From Arthrobotrys musiformis (taxonomy: Eukaryota > Ascomycota > Orbiliomycetes > Orbiliales > Orbiliaceae), in contig JAVHJL010000003.1 of assembly GCA_036971715.1 (NCBI GenBank), positions 1 through 64,000 on the forward strand: a DNA stretch of 64,000 bases, read 5' to 3'. A program made the position numbers and the translations under genes. The notes under the pieces were generated by a model. It was not told where the DNA came from, did no database searches, and saw nothing but the letters and a program-made list of their open reading frames with translations. Each line of letters begins with the position of its first letter. The first letter of the stretch is position 1. Shown piece after piece: positions 23,643 to 35,707 of the stretch.

Positions 23643-26600
23643 CTACAAGAAGGGTTTTTTCCCTTCAGTTTGCAATGAGTTACTGCGCTTCTTTGACAGT
23701 AGCAACTGAGCTACCCTCTCGTAGCTGTCACCACTTTGGAGGCTTAATGATAAAGGCGTCTGACCGTCAATGTTCTTTAAATCGCTATCTGCTCCTTGAA
23801 TCAACAGCAATCTTACTATCTTGTCGTAGCCCCCTTTCGCCGCTAAGTGCAAAGCGGTGCAACCGTCTTCATCCGTAACGTCAACATCGCCTCCAGAACC
23901 AACGATTCCGATCAACAAGATATCAACCGCTCTTTCGAAACCCCCTGTGCATGCGAGATGAAGGGCAGTTTGCAACTTCTTGTTCGCAATGGTGTAGTCG
24001 GCCTTTAACTGTCCAATAACTCCAACATGACCCCCAGCTGCAGCTAACATCAACGCACTATTCCCATTTCGGTCCACGGTTTCCAAAATGACCTTGCGGC
24101 TGGAGCTCTGTAAGAGATGTCGAACGGATAGGGCGTGGCCGTTCTCAGCTGCAAACATGAGTGCAGTTTTTCCGTCCTTGAGCGATGGGGTGTTGATATC
24201 AATGATCTTCGAATCCGCCAGCGCCTTGACAATTTTGTGTAGGCCACTTTCCGCCGCATAAGAAAGCGCGGTTCTCTGATCTAGGTCTTGTATCTCGGGT
24301 AAAGCGCCATTGTTTAGCAGCCATTTGGCTACCTTGTAGTTCCCGTTGCGTGCGGCCCAGGACAATGCGGTCATTCCTAGATCGTCTTGTTTGTTGAGGC
24401 TAAGTGTGGCAATTGGGAGATATTTGAGTAGCCTATAGCTATTAGACTTGGTCATTTTGATAACGTTGTTCGGATCACTCAAGAGGTCGTCGGGAATTGT
24501 AACGTTCAAGCCAGCTTTCATTATACGGTCTTTATATCGCCCCCCACCCGTTTGGGCGTCAATTTGTAACCCAATCCACCCGTACTCGTGTACGATTCGA
24601 GACGCCCCATTGTCTTCGAGCATTTTGATGAGCCCCTCAAATCCAAACTGCGAGACCCCCAGGTTCGATTCTTGGGCAGAGGTGATGTATAGATCGCCAA
24701 GGGCAGCCAATGTCGCATCCTGCTGGCGCCAAATGGTACCAGGGTACTTCAACGTGGGTGACAACAGATCAGTAACTTCTACCAACCTTTGCAGAATGTC
24801 TGGAGCTGCCAGGTCATCCAAAACAGTACCCACAATATCCTCGGGACCGGGAATGAGATACAGGTCCTTAAGAACCGTGAAAATGCAAAGGTATGCATCC
24901 TCCTTTGAGCCGATCTGAGCCTTTTCGAAGCATTCGGCGAGCGCTTCTACTGTCGAATTTTCGAATTCCAAGCCACCAGTGTTGGAATTAGACCCCGTTC
25001 TAATCGATGTTTTCCCACCTATAGAGCGAGTATTCTAGAGGGTCGCCTTCAAGAACTGCATAAATATATCCTGACTGCACATCTGGAGTACTGAGTTATC
25101 TGTATGAACGAAGGATACTCGAAATGTGTGGCCGTCAAAAGGCGATGTCGAAATCCCAAATACATGGTGTTCACCTCCCTGGCGTCCACTCCATTTACTC
25201 AGATATCCCCTATTCTTTCTGGTCATTTCCTCGTGTTGCAGCTTAAACCTCCCTTTTATCCAGTGGGACAGATGAGTTTCAATGATTTCTTCCTGCGGTC
25301 GTTCGCCGGTCTCCAATATGTACATTGCCCTGAGGGAGTCCCGAGTTTTTGAGCTTCGCAGGGAAAAGCTAAAGGCGTGGAACTGTTGAGCGTCAAACTC
25401 AGTGAGTGTTAATGCCCATAAACCCAGGACGCTTTCCAGCTGCTGGGGGCCTCGAGGGACCTTATATGCCGTCGATACACCTTTACCGAACTGGAGAAAG
25501 AGTTGGCAAGCATCTACATTGCCCTCCGCATCAACCGTGGTGAGATTGATAGACCAGTCATCTTCTTCGCGAGGTATAGAACCAGTTATAATGGGGCGAG
25601 TTTTAGATATGACGTCGAAAGCCGCTTTGATCGCAGACTCAAGCTTGTAAGCCGCATCGCGAGCCTTGAGGTCGTCCCAGAAAAATGTTTCGAGGGGGTC
25701 AATCGCTCTTATCCTTCCACGAGATACCCCAGGCATACCAGTATATTCCGCTAAACGGGATCTGGCATCCAGTAAAAGTTTCCCCGTGTTTCGTTTCTCG
25801 TCGGTTTCAATTTGTCTCGCACCTAATCGAAATCATGCTTAGAATCTCTTCAAACGTAATATACCACTCGTTGCTAACTACCGTCTTACGCTGGAATTTG
25901 CTATCAGGGTCTATCGACACGAAAACTTGGTTGATGCGATGGATCTGCATAGTGAAGAGGTCCAGCTCATGGCCATAGAGAAGCTTTGGTTCTTTGATCA
26001 AGGGATGCTGATGTGGGGAGTCGGCGGCGAGACCGGGCACAGCTAGAGATGAAATAGCGTCTCCAGACTTGTCGAGCCGTTTGGCACGAAGCATTGCTCT
26101 GATAATCGCCATGACAAGGGTGGCACCGATCTGCGCCAGTGTCACACTGGCGTGCATTCCTCTCAGCCCGACAAATTGAGCGACGAACCCTAGCATAGAA
26201 CTTGCAACCGCTGTCCATAGGAGAGGAATGTTTCTGTGTGGCGACTTAGTCGATACGATGTATTCCGAGCCACCGAACGAACCGATGTATGACCCAAAGA
26301 CTTGATCGCCAATCTTTTGGCCTCCGGTTTGTATCCAATAGATTTTACCATCAACGGCGGCGTTACGGCGGAAGCGTACCTCATCAGAGCTCCGCTCAAT
26401 GAGGAAGGCACACATAAATAAGCCAAACGTGACGAATACGGTTCCGAAGAGGGTTAGAACAAACGTATACGTTTCGGCGGGCCGATCCTCGCCACCAAAT
26501 CCCGCTGTTGCAAATGAATCCGGGTAGACATAAACGGTGAGCGCCGCAAATATGAGGACCCCTTTGACCCTATTGTTAGCTAACTGTGTGGTGTTACGGC

Positions 26601-27533
26601 GGTATTGTGGAGAGAAGCTAACCGGACTGAAGAGCAATGCCAACGGCGGCTGCGAGGTAGGTAACCGGTTTGGGGAATCGAAGGATGCCGGCATTCAAAG
26701 AAAGATTAGGCCTATGGTATCTAGAAACTCGTTTCATTTCATCAACTTCCAAGGGAACCCCGGTTGATGAAGTCTGATGGTAGGCGGCCTTGTTAATCCC
26801 CCTGAAAATAGCATCCCACAGCATTGTGACTCTTGGACCATCACTTCCTTTGCTAGAATCGTTCGCATCCGGGTTCACAACTACTATCTCCAATATTTGG
26901 GGTTCACCGAATACACGGGCAACTCCACCCTCATTGTAAATTTCGGCCGTCGTTTCAGAAGTGCAGGATAGGAGTTCTAATTCGGCAACCCCAGTGCCTT
27001 CCTGAGCACGTCCTATGAACGCCCTTAGGGACGCACTACCGCAAACCCTAATCACAGAAACAACGGCAGTCAGCAACCCCAAGGGAGCCATTGCGAATAT
27101 TATGTTGTCCCATATTGTGAGGGATTCGCTGAGGAACTGCTTGGTTACCTGTTCGCCGAACAAGGTAATAAGGGGCGCCTATGGGTTCAACGGGTGGTGT
27201 TAGTAGACGTTTGAGGCCAGTCCTTTGAGGGCTCGATCGGCTGGTGTATTGCGAACCAAATCAGTAGCGAAATTGTTTGTAAAATCGTTCCATTCCAGCT
27301 GGCCTTGTACAGAAGGGCAAGAAATGACTAGTAGGAGAAGGCCGAGGTGATCTGGATTGCACCCGTCAGCGAGACTCCAGATATGTACTATATTGGCGCC
27401 TAGGATTTTGATATTGGTGTCCCAGCTTACGTTTGTGTTGCATGTTGGAATTAATATTAATGAGGGGGCTTCAATTCAAGTCGACTATCAAAGGACTGGC
27501 CCAAGGGATAAACGGTGAGGTAAAATGAATCAT
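23643..27533 (-). pseudogene. Large membrane/ankyrin-repeat protein gene with an in-frame stop and a probable frameshift
   Basis: Coding segments run from 27533 to 27257, 27178-26623, 26561-25882 and 25822-23643, joined by introns of 59-78 nt in matching phase, about 1,230 codons in all. The order matches a common fungal family: an N-terminal block with GANIVHIWSLADGCNPDHLG; then APLITLFGEQVTKQFLSES plus several hydrophobic segments; a soluble middle; and about eight ankyrin repeats at the C-terminus (for example GMTALSWAARNGNYKVAKWL and GCTALHLAAKGGYDKIVRLL). Two defects stand out. A TAG at 25035-25037 interrupts a frame that continues unchanged on both sides. Near 27476 one extra base separates the likely start (PWASPLIVDL) from EAPSLILIPTC. 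A 57-nt in-frame intron could skip the TAG but would delete conserved-looking residues. Function in the family is unknown. The gene is probably decaying. Confidence 0.65.
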
Positions 27534-28982
27534 GTAGTTTCAAAGAAGTCTCCAAGGTCTACCGTCGCTTCTTGGAATGAATAAGTAGTGTCGCGCAGCA
27601 TGTCTTTTGAATGTTTTTGCTGAATTGATATCCTTCGATTTTCGATTGCGGCTGTCGCTCCGCATTGTTCTCGTCCAATACCATCAATCTGATGCACAAG
27701 CTGACGCCCTTGGCAGCGCGAAGCGACAGGATCACTGCATCAGCACTGTCCCACATCGTGAAGTTGAGGGTTATAATTATAATATTCCTCGCAGTGGCGA
27801 TGTTATATATACGGGCTCCACACGGCTCGATACCAACATTGCAGGAGGCGGTGAACCTAAATTATAAAGCCAGGCCTTCCATACATATGGGATGCCGGAG
27901 TTCGGCGCCAGTATATTTGTATCCGGACCATATGCGCGCATAGGTACATATATAACCAGGCTCGCAAATCTAGCCACCCGAGATACTATTCGAGATCCTG
28001 TCTCGAAACTTAAGATGATGAGACATTACATCTTATGAGGAGATTATGTAAGGAGCCCAGACACTTGGACCCTGACGGGACTTCCCTTCATTGCATGCAC
28101 CGAGATAAGCTATATAAGCTCCACCTCAACATCTGCCAAGGGAGGACAGCAAAATGCCGACCGGAACTGAGCTGCTTCCGAGAGTCTGCGCCAAGCTCAA
28201 GGGCCTGAAAGGAAACGAAATGAAGATAAACACCACCGCCAAAAGGAGTAAGAAAAGTCGGCCGGCTTTTGGTCGCCATGCTCCGGCATCACGTGACTGC
28301 ATCACGGAGATGGCAAGAAACGTGACTTCAGCATCCTTCACAGACACGACGAGCATGAAGCGTCCCGGACGCTGAATAAGCCTACGGCTTTTGTCTTGCT
28401 GAGAAATCTCCCCCGGCAGGTTGCTGAATAAGGCCACTTCTAAGCAAACTCAAATTCAATTATCTAATTCAGATCACATCATATCAGACGATACCATTCC
28501 ATGCGCATGCACGGACACGAGTTCGCAATAACGATCACACTCCTCGTCGTCGTCAGTCGGAATATCAATTGTTTGATTGACTGTTGACGGTTGACTAGCT
28601 TTGTCGGGAATTTCTCGACCGAGAAACAGCCAACCAGCGAGGGCTGCCATTGGCTGCATTGGCTGTTAGGGCCAGCCACGAGCAGCTTCCAAGCCAAGCG
28701 GCACGATGCATGCTTTGTTGCGCCAAATCCGACCAAACTTTCACCACCAGACAAGCCCAGCACGAGATTGAGAAAGGGACAAATTTTTTTTTTTTAAAAA
28801 GCCTGCCATTTCCTAAGCTGTCGGCCCGGTGGTGTTTATAATTCCAGACTTCACCAGTTGTCCGTAGGTTTATATCGACCAATCGAACCGGATCGAATCG
28901 CATTGCGATTAACGTTCAACTACAATTCTACCACTCCTCAGACATCTTCACATATATTACAACTACAAATTGCAAGACCAAC
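27534..28982. promoter_or_regulatory. Divergent intergenic region upstream of the FAD oxidoreductase
   Basis: 1.4 kb between divergently transcribed genes. Many small frames exist on both strands but none with protein-like character. An A/T homopolymer (TTTTTTTTTT then AAAAA) at about 28788-28800 lies some 190 bp upstream of the oxidoreductase ATG and may mark a nucleosome-depleted promoter. The oxidoreductase ATG has an AACATGGC context. Confidence 0.4.
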
Positions 28983-30211
28983 ATGGCAACGACACACGAA
29001 ATCGTTATCCTGGGCGGCTCGTACGGTGGCCTGGCCGCGACCCATGACCTAATTAAAAAATACATCCCTTCGGTCGCAAAGGTCACCGGTCAGAAATACC
29101 ATATCACACTGATTTCTCTGTCTACCCACTTCCACTTCCCGGTAGCTGTCCCTCGAGCTGTTGTGGACCCCTCTTTGATCCCTATTGCAAAGCTTGAAAT
29201 CCCAATCAAAGAGAAAATTGGGCTCGCCGAAGAGCAGTTCACCTTTGTCCACGCCGAAATCACATCCTTTGACACCGGTTCACGTACCGTTTACTACACC
29301 CTTCTCGACGACCAATACAACAAGGGTGCTGGGGCTTCCATTCACTATGACTCGCTGTTCATCGCTCTCGGCTCCCGCACCAAGCATCCTGCCTTCAAGC
29401 TCAAAGGCTCTCACCTAGAAGCCATCCGTGAGATCGAAAAACTCAACGGAGAGATTGAGGCTGCTAATAGCATTGTTATCGCTGGCGGTGGCCCTGTCGC
29501 CGTCGAGACTGCTGGTGAGCTCGGCAGCAAATATGGCTCCTCGAAGTCCGTCACGGTGGTCACCAATGGGCCACGTTTGTTACACAACGTTAACCCCGAC
29601 ATTGGAACCAACGCCAAATACTACCTGGAGAAGATGGGCATCCACGTCAGCTTGAACGCCAACGTCACATCGGCAACAAAGCTCGAGACTGGCCAGACGC
29701 GAGTCCAGTTTGGACAGGATCAGTCCGTCGATGTCGACCTATACATCGACGCTACTGGATTCATCCCGAACAACGAGCCTATCCCCAAAGAACTTTTGAC
29801 TGAGCGTGGGTTCTTGGAGGTCGATGCATACCAGCGAGCCACCAAGGCTGGCGCTTTGGTATACGGAATCGGAGACATTGTTGGAGGATGGGCCCAGATC
29901 GCAGAGTTGGCGTTCATCAAGGGCGTAATTTTTGGCAATTGGGCCTATGAAGCTTCAGGTGGAAAAGTCGGCAAGGAGACGGCATGGGCGACACCAAAAC
30001 ACAGTATGATGTTAGTACCTGTCGGAACAAAGAAGGCCGTTGCGACCGCTTTCGGTTGGAGGTTCCCCTCGATCTTTGGATGGCTCTTGAAGGTAAGATG
30101 ATGCTCTTTAATCAAATTTATTTTATTCGAAACGAAGACACTAACCCGCGGGTATAGGGACGAGATTACATGATTGGTAAGGCTGAAGCAACGGTTACCA
30201 GTGGCATCTAA
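28983..30211 (+). CDS. AIF-like FAD-dependent NAD(P)H oxidoreductase (AMID type)
   Basis: Exons 28983-30092 and 30158-30211 (intron 65 nt, GTAAGA donor, CTAAC branch point) give 387 residues. The N-terminus EIVILGGSYGGLAATHDL is the FAD-binding dinucleotide fold, with GGSYGG in place of GxGxxG as in AMID/FSP1-type proteins. A second dinucleotide fold, IVIAGGGPVAVETAGE at about 162-178, binds NAD(P)H. DLYIDATG and VYGIGDIVG are the ATG and FAD-binding GD motifs of class-I disulfide-oxidoreductase folds. The redox-active CxxC pair of thioredoxin-reductase relatives is absent, as expected for this group. It probably oxidises NAD(P)H and reduces quinone-like acceptors. No targeting signal is seen. 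Confidence 0.88.
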
Positions 30212-30565
30212 AATTCAAACTGCTACGAACCAATAGCGGATTTTCTTACTATTTCGCGACTATCATGGCCCCGTGCGGGGTTTGGAGTTCATCGGTGTGG
30301 ATTGCTACTTCGTAAACATTGTAATCTTAATCAAAGGCCTGCTATGGCATCCCATTCTATATCTTCTCATATCTTCTCTAATCTCGCTCCCATGAAAACA
30401 CTACTATGAGCCACTCGATAGCGAGGGCCGAAATGTGCTCACTCCATGCTTGTTGGGTTGCTCATCAATCGTAACGTTATCGAAGTTGGGACCAACCAGA
30501 ATTCCTTTCTACGTGATATAATCCGAATCCTTTGCTGTCGCCCGTCGCCGCATATATAACAGGAT
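30212..30565. promoter_or_regulatory. Upstream region of the secreted-protein gene
   Basis: 354 bp between two plus-strand genes. A CATATATAACAGG element at about 30551-30563 lies immediately upstream of the next ATG and may act as a TATA-like sequence or leader. Nothing else is seen. Confidence 0.3.
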
Positions 30566-31539
30566 ATGAGGTCGTTCTCTACTCTCGCCGTGATTCACGG
30601 CGCCGCAATGGCTGCCTTAGCACGTGGTACGAGATTCCATACTTCCGATGAATCCTAGCTCGCTAATTTAGGGCCGTCTAACCAGCACCTCCAGCACCTA
30701 CTGAGCATCACTTAGCAAAGCGGATGATCTCTCACACGCTCGCAGACTACTTTGGCGGATTTCTACGCGTTATGCAGCCCGAAATTTCCGGTTGGACCAC
30801 GGAACATGGTAGCGAACTAACATATTACCTCAAATTCTCCAAAGAAGTCCGGGATAAGCTCGCGGACCTCAAGACAGAGCCATACGTTCCACTACTACGT
30901 GCTTATGCAAGAGACTATTTAAGAGAGATTTTCCCAGATGACCCTTTCGCATTCATATCGTGGCAGGAATTCATAGACGAGGACCTTTTAACGGCACTCC
31001 AAAGACCATGGGAACAAAAATGGAAAATGCCTTCTTTTACTCTTTCGCCGGCCGATCGAACCAAAGGACTATCCTCGGAGCTAAAGGAGGTATATCCCCG
31101 CGCCGAAATTGAAAACGAGGAGGCTTTCGATAACAGACCATTGCTCGAATCGACCGAAATCTCAACGGTGGAATACCTCACCCAGTTTTCCTTGCCTTTC
31201 CCGAATATATCATCGCTAACTACCTGGTTTTTGAACCCTGTAACCCTCCCCGCAGCCTCTGGCGAGGCGCAAGACGACGCACTATACATCGAGCTCGACA
31301 GAAGGGAAAGAATCGAGGACAGCCTCAAAGCCATCCGCGTTCAGCTAGGAACCATAATTGAGGGCATCCAGGGCTTCGACCTCCAGACTCAATTCGCAGG
31401 GAAAATCCCGATACAACCGGCGTTCGCGCAGCCCATTATCGATGCGATTCAGACCACAGTTGATGACTGGGAAAGAGTGAAGGACGTTGTGAGCGTTATG
31501 TCATCAATAATGGAACTCTTGAAAAAGGATCTTCAGTGA
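30566..31539 (+). CDS. Secreted protein of unknown function with a Kex2-type propeptide
   Basis: Exons 30566-30626 and 30686-31539 are joined by a 59-nt intron (GTACGA donor, CTAAC branch point, CAG acceptor, phase 1), giving 304 residues. Residues 1-20 form a signal peptide (MRSFSTLAVIHGAAMAALAR), followed by a short Ala/Pro segment and a Lys-Arg pair at about residues 32-33, a likely Kex2 site. The mature part is helix-rich and mildly acidic, with almost no cysteine, which is unusual for a small fungal effector. The C-terminal 110 residues (DRRERIEDSLKAIRVQLGTI onward) look like amphipathic helices. No family is recognised. It may be an exported surface or apoplastic protein. Confidence 0.7.
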
Positions 31540-32053
31540 GGTTGAAGAGATATCGATATAGGCCTGCTATGGATATCTATAGTACTCGGCTGATAGTTTG
31601 AGACACGTATGTAATATACATGTATGTACATGCCGATCGATGTGATTTTGATACTACCGTAAATTATCACCCATAATGCCCCCGCTTAGGGTATATCGGT
31701 ACTATACTGGTCTGCTTTGTATCGGACTATACAAACCACAATGCAACATGACGCTGTTAATTTTGCGTTTGTTGCATGTGCATGTTAGCGTCGTGTTGCA
31801 TATTCTGGGTGTTACCCCAACCCCACCAATCGACGAACTTGCGCTTGAGGACTTGCTGTTGCCTTTTCTAATGGCGCTTCCCTTGACATTCTTACGTCAG
31901 TCCCGGGGTGCCACCAGGCTTGTAATTCGCTCTGGATTGGACGGTCTGAACGCTCCCCCGCGGCCTCGTATCTCGAGTAAATTCGATTTTAAACATCGTC
32001 TACCACTGACATTAGCCCCAGTCGCGTCCGCCTTGAAAAAATTTAACCACACG
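31540..32053. promoter_or_regulatory. Peptidase promoter region
   Basis: 514 bp. An open frame extends in phase from 31676 into the peptidase, but its extra 126 residues are hydrophobic without a plausible domain, and the family starts near MAATGSRK. I therefore treat the interval as promoter and leader. Confidence 0.4.
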
Positions 32054-34314
32054 ATGGCAGCCACTGGTTCTCGAAAGATTGCACCGTACGGGACGTGGGA
32101 GAGCCCCATATCAATCGAAACGATCTCGGGGAAGTCGATCTCCCTACAAGAATGTGCTGTTTCACTGTAAGTGCACCCCCCACTTTTTTTTTTCCCTTTC
32201 GATTGGAGGGCAACAGTTTGAGCACCCTCAGCCTTCGACAATATATTTTATAGTATATATTTATACTAGCTGACCCCATGTTCCAAAAAGCCTCACAAAG
32301 TCAATTTACCATCTGGAGGGGAGGCCCGCCGAAGCTGGTCGCAGTGTCCTCTGCTACACTTCCTCTTCCTCTTCAAGCAAAGTCGAGGTCATACCGAAGG
32401 ACTATAGTTGCAGAACCAGCATTCATGAGTATGGTGGTGCAGCATTTAAGCCCTACCCAAACGAGGAGGCTTTTGTGTTCACTGTCCCGGGTGGTAGTAG
32501 AAGTGTCTACAAGGTGGCTCTGCAGAAGGATGAGAATGGGAACACCTCTGCCGGAGAACCCGTGACCTTGGTTTCCGGTGTTCCAACCAAGCGATACGGG
32601 AACTTTGCCATCAATCCAAAGGACGACAAGTGGATTCTCGCTGTCCTCGAAGATCATCAAGGTTCCAGACCCGACCAAGTGGTAAATACTCTGGTCTCTA
32701 TCCACGGAGAGCCAGGATCCGTAAAAGTGGAAACAGTGGCAGAAGGGAAGGACTTCTATTCATCTCCTTCATGGAGTCCTGATGGAACCAAGATTACTTG
32801 GTTGCAATGGGAACACCCCGATATGCCTTGGACGGGAAGCCAAGTTTGGATTGCCGACTGGGTGGATGGGAAAGCGCAAAATCAGATAGCAGTAGCTGGG
32901 AAGCCTTTGACGGAAAGCGCCAGTCAGCCTAGGTGGAATCCTGATGGCACACTATTCTTCTGTAGTGACAGGACAGGTATGTCCGCTTTGAAATCAGCTT
33001 TCTAAGATATTGTTGCTTATGTTTCCATGGCACTACAGGATACTGGCAACTCTACCAGCTTCTGGAAGACGGTTCTTCCCGACATGTGGCACTTGAGGGT
33101 CTTGAGCACGGAGAATTCTCGCATGCTGAGTGGCAAATAGGGTGGTAAGCCAGACACCCCAGAACCTAAATTTCAGTTCATTCCCAACGTCGGACATGTT
33201 TCTTAGGCATTCATACGACTTCTTGAACCCCTCCCAGATCGTTGCCAACTATACGACCAATGCAACGTCGAAGACACTCCTGATTGACATAACCAACAAT
33301 TCTTTCAAAGACCTCGATCTCCCATTTGTGGATACACAACCAGCCTCAATTCATGCTGTTTCAGAATCAGCATTCACAATCATTGCTTCGACTGCTTCAA
33401 CGCCATCTTCGTTGTATCTCTGTACCTTATCTGGGGATACAGCATCATACAAAGAGGTTGCGTCGTCCACGGAAACATCTGTTCCCCTAGACCTAATTTC
33501 AAACGCTCAACATATAACATTCCCCCGTAAATCATCCCCAGAGCCTGATACGGAGGCATACGCCTGGTATTACCCGCCTCAGAATCCTGAGTACGCAGCA
33601 CCAGAAGGGAGCCTGCCTCCTCTGGTCATCTCATTGCATGGAGGGCCCACTTCGCACTCAACCTGCGGCCTTGCCCTTTCAATCCAATACTGGACATCTC
33701 GAGGTTATGCTTACGCATACGTCAATTATACCGGTTCAACAGGCTACGGCCGAAAATTCCGTGATGCCCTTAACACAAAGTGGGGTATCGCTGATGTATC
33801 GGATGCTGCGGATTGTGTTCATCACCTTGCATCACAGGGCCTAGTGGACAAAACTCGTGTCGGTATTGTTGGAGGCAGTGCTGGTGGATATGGCGTCCTA
33901 CAGGCGATCTGTTCATACCCTGACATCTGGGCTGCATGTGTGAGTAATTACGGCATCAGCTCTCTTAGAGCCTTGGTCGAAGACACACATAAGTTTGAGA
34001 GTCGGTATATGGACGGCCTCTTGTGGGATCTAGACGCATCGCAGGAGGAAAAGGATAGGGTTCTCGATGAGCGAAGCCCACTGTTAAGAGCTGGGAACAT
34101 CAGAGCACCAGCTTTACTCCTTCAGGGTGTTGAAGATAGAGTTGTACCAAAGGAGCAAGCCGAAGAGATGGCCAAGATTATCAAGGCCAACGGAGGGCTA
34201 GTTGAAGTGGAACTGTTCGAAGGAGAAGGCCATGGATGGAGGAAGCAAGAGACCGTTGTCAAAGCCCTTAACCTGCAGGAGGATTGGTGGAGGAAATACT
34301 TGGTACGGGCTTAG
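32054..34314 (+). CDS. Prolyl-oligopeptidase-family serine peptidase (S9, acylaminoacyl/dipeptidyl peptidase-like)
   Basis: Four exons: 32054-32166, 32291-32976, 33039-33144 and 33207-34314. Phases match at every junction, giving 670 residues, normal for S9C-type enzymes. The N-terminal half has beta-propeller-like blades (SPSWSPDGTKITWLQWEHPDMP and QPRWNPDGTLFFCSDRTG). The C-terminal alpha/beta-hydrolase domain carries the nucleophile in GGSAGGYG (S526), the aspartate in GVEDRVVP (D612) and the histidine in GEGHGW (H644). HGGPTSHS is the usual oxyanion-hole strand. It would cleave short peptides after a restricted set of residues. No signal peptide is present, so a cytosolic role is likely. 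The first intron is unusually long (124 nt) and its acceptor, AAAAAG, is weak but gives the only family-like joint. Confidence 0.88.
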
Positions 34315-35707
34315 CCGAACGATTTTTGCCAGCATGGGGCTGTCTGTTTAACCGTATCTTACAAGACGTGATTTTCGAGGCTTCGAACGCAAGATATTAT
34401 TCCTCCAGCTGCATCGACCGATTAGATAACATACATAGTAGAGTCAAGTTGTATACGAATTTCTTGACAACAGAGTACAATTTCCTTGCCTTTTCGTGAG
34501 CTGCAAACCAAGACAACATCCCTAGGCTCACATGCGAGCTTGGTGAGCCTGTTCACACGACCCTTTTCCCGTCTTGCACATTGACATTGTTCGAGCTTCC
34601 CAGAAAAGTTCTCTAGCCCGATGAGATTATTCTTAGTCGGCGGGATACGAAGTCTTGGATTGGACTCATTTTACTTTTTCTTCCTCTTCTCTACCTCTTC
34701 TATTGATGGTGACTGAGACATCGGCTGCGAGGGAAAAACATGATACCCACGATAACCCAGCTTTCCCCACTTTTCGAAATCCTTTTTCCACTTCTTTGCA
34801 GCAATATCGGGTCTTCAGACGTCTGTCGTGATTGCAGTGGCCGGTGGGCTTGTTCGAGAGCTTGGGGGCCTTGCCCTCTGAAGCCGAACTACCTGCCCGA
34901 TAAGGCTGTCGCCCGACCTGCAGAATGGCGCATTGCTGTCCGCGTGGCGAGTTAGCCAAGCGCACCACGGCGAGGTCTCGGCCGTATTTGGTAGGCGAGA
35001 AACCGGGAAACCCCAGCTGCAAGACTTCAATGGAACTTTAAACCAGCGCTTGCGATGGGATGATCTGCGAGAATACTGGCTACCTAGGATTTCAAGGCTG
35101 GGTTCGCCATCGTCCTTGAGATAAGGCTGGAGAGATATGGATATCAAGGTTTCTATTATCTGTTGATATCATAGAAGGTCGATCCGGTTCACCAGTTTGT
35201 GGGAGGCATCCCACACACCTCTACCGGTATCCCACAATCAATCAAGGAAGCAAGCTTTCCACCGTTTCCCGTTTATTTCCTAACTCAATTAACATATCGG
35301 GTCTTGCGATGCAAAGACGGCATATCCTAGCGGATGCAGAAATGCCATTCATTTTGCCTGTGATTGGTTTGGTGCCAGATACCCGGGTTTATATTATCAG
35401 CGCCACCCACATGGACGGTGCAGCCAACTCGACCATATATCCATCTAATCTTCACCAGTTCCACTGAGGCCGGCCAAGGTCAACGAAAAACGACATTTTG
35501 ATCCTCGAGCTGCAAATGAGCTCCTGAAAAGAAGTTCATGGAGTTCAGATGGTACAGAGAGATCCTTTGACGCAAACTTCTCTGTGAGAGGGAAATGTAC
35601 CTATCCGAAAGCCAGCACAGGGCACTGGAATCAAATTAAAATTGACCGTCTGACGCTGAAAACCTTGTACGACGAGGCCTCAACCTCACCGACAACACAA
35701 AACAAAA
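34315..35707. other. Intergenic region
   Basis: 1.4 kb between plus-strand genes. Overlapping frames at 34666-35147 on both strands have no domain, signal or splice logic. A pyrimidine-rich run (TTTTTCTTCCTCTTCTCTACC) starts at about 34673. The segment before 35707 is the promoter and leader of the second rhodopsin-like gene. Confidence 0.4.

Noticed and set aside
31676..32053. N-terminal extension of the S9 peptidase in the same frame
   Set aside because: It has no ATG at a sensible place and no domain, and the family begins near the 32054 ATG.
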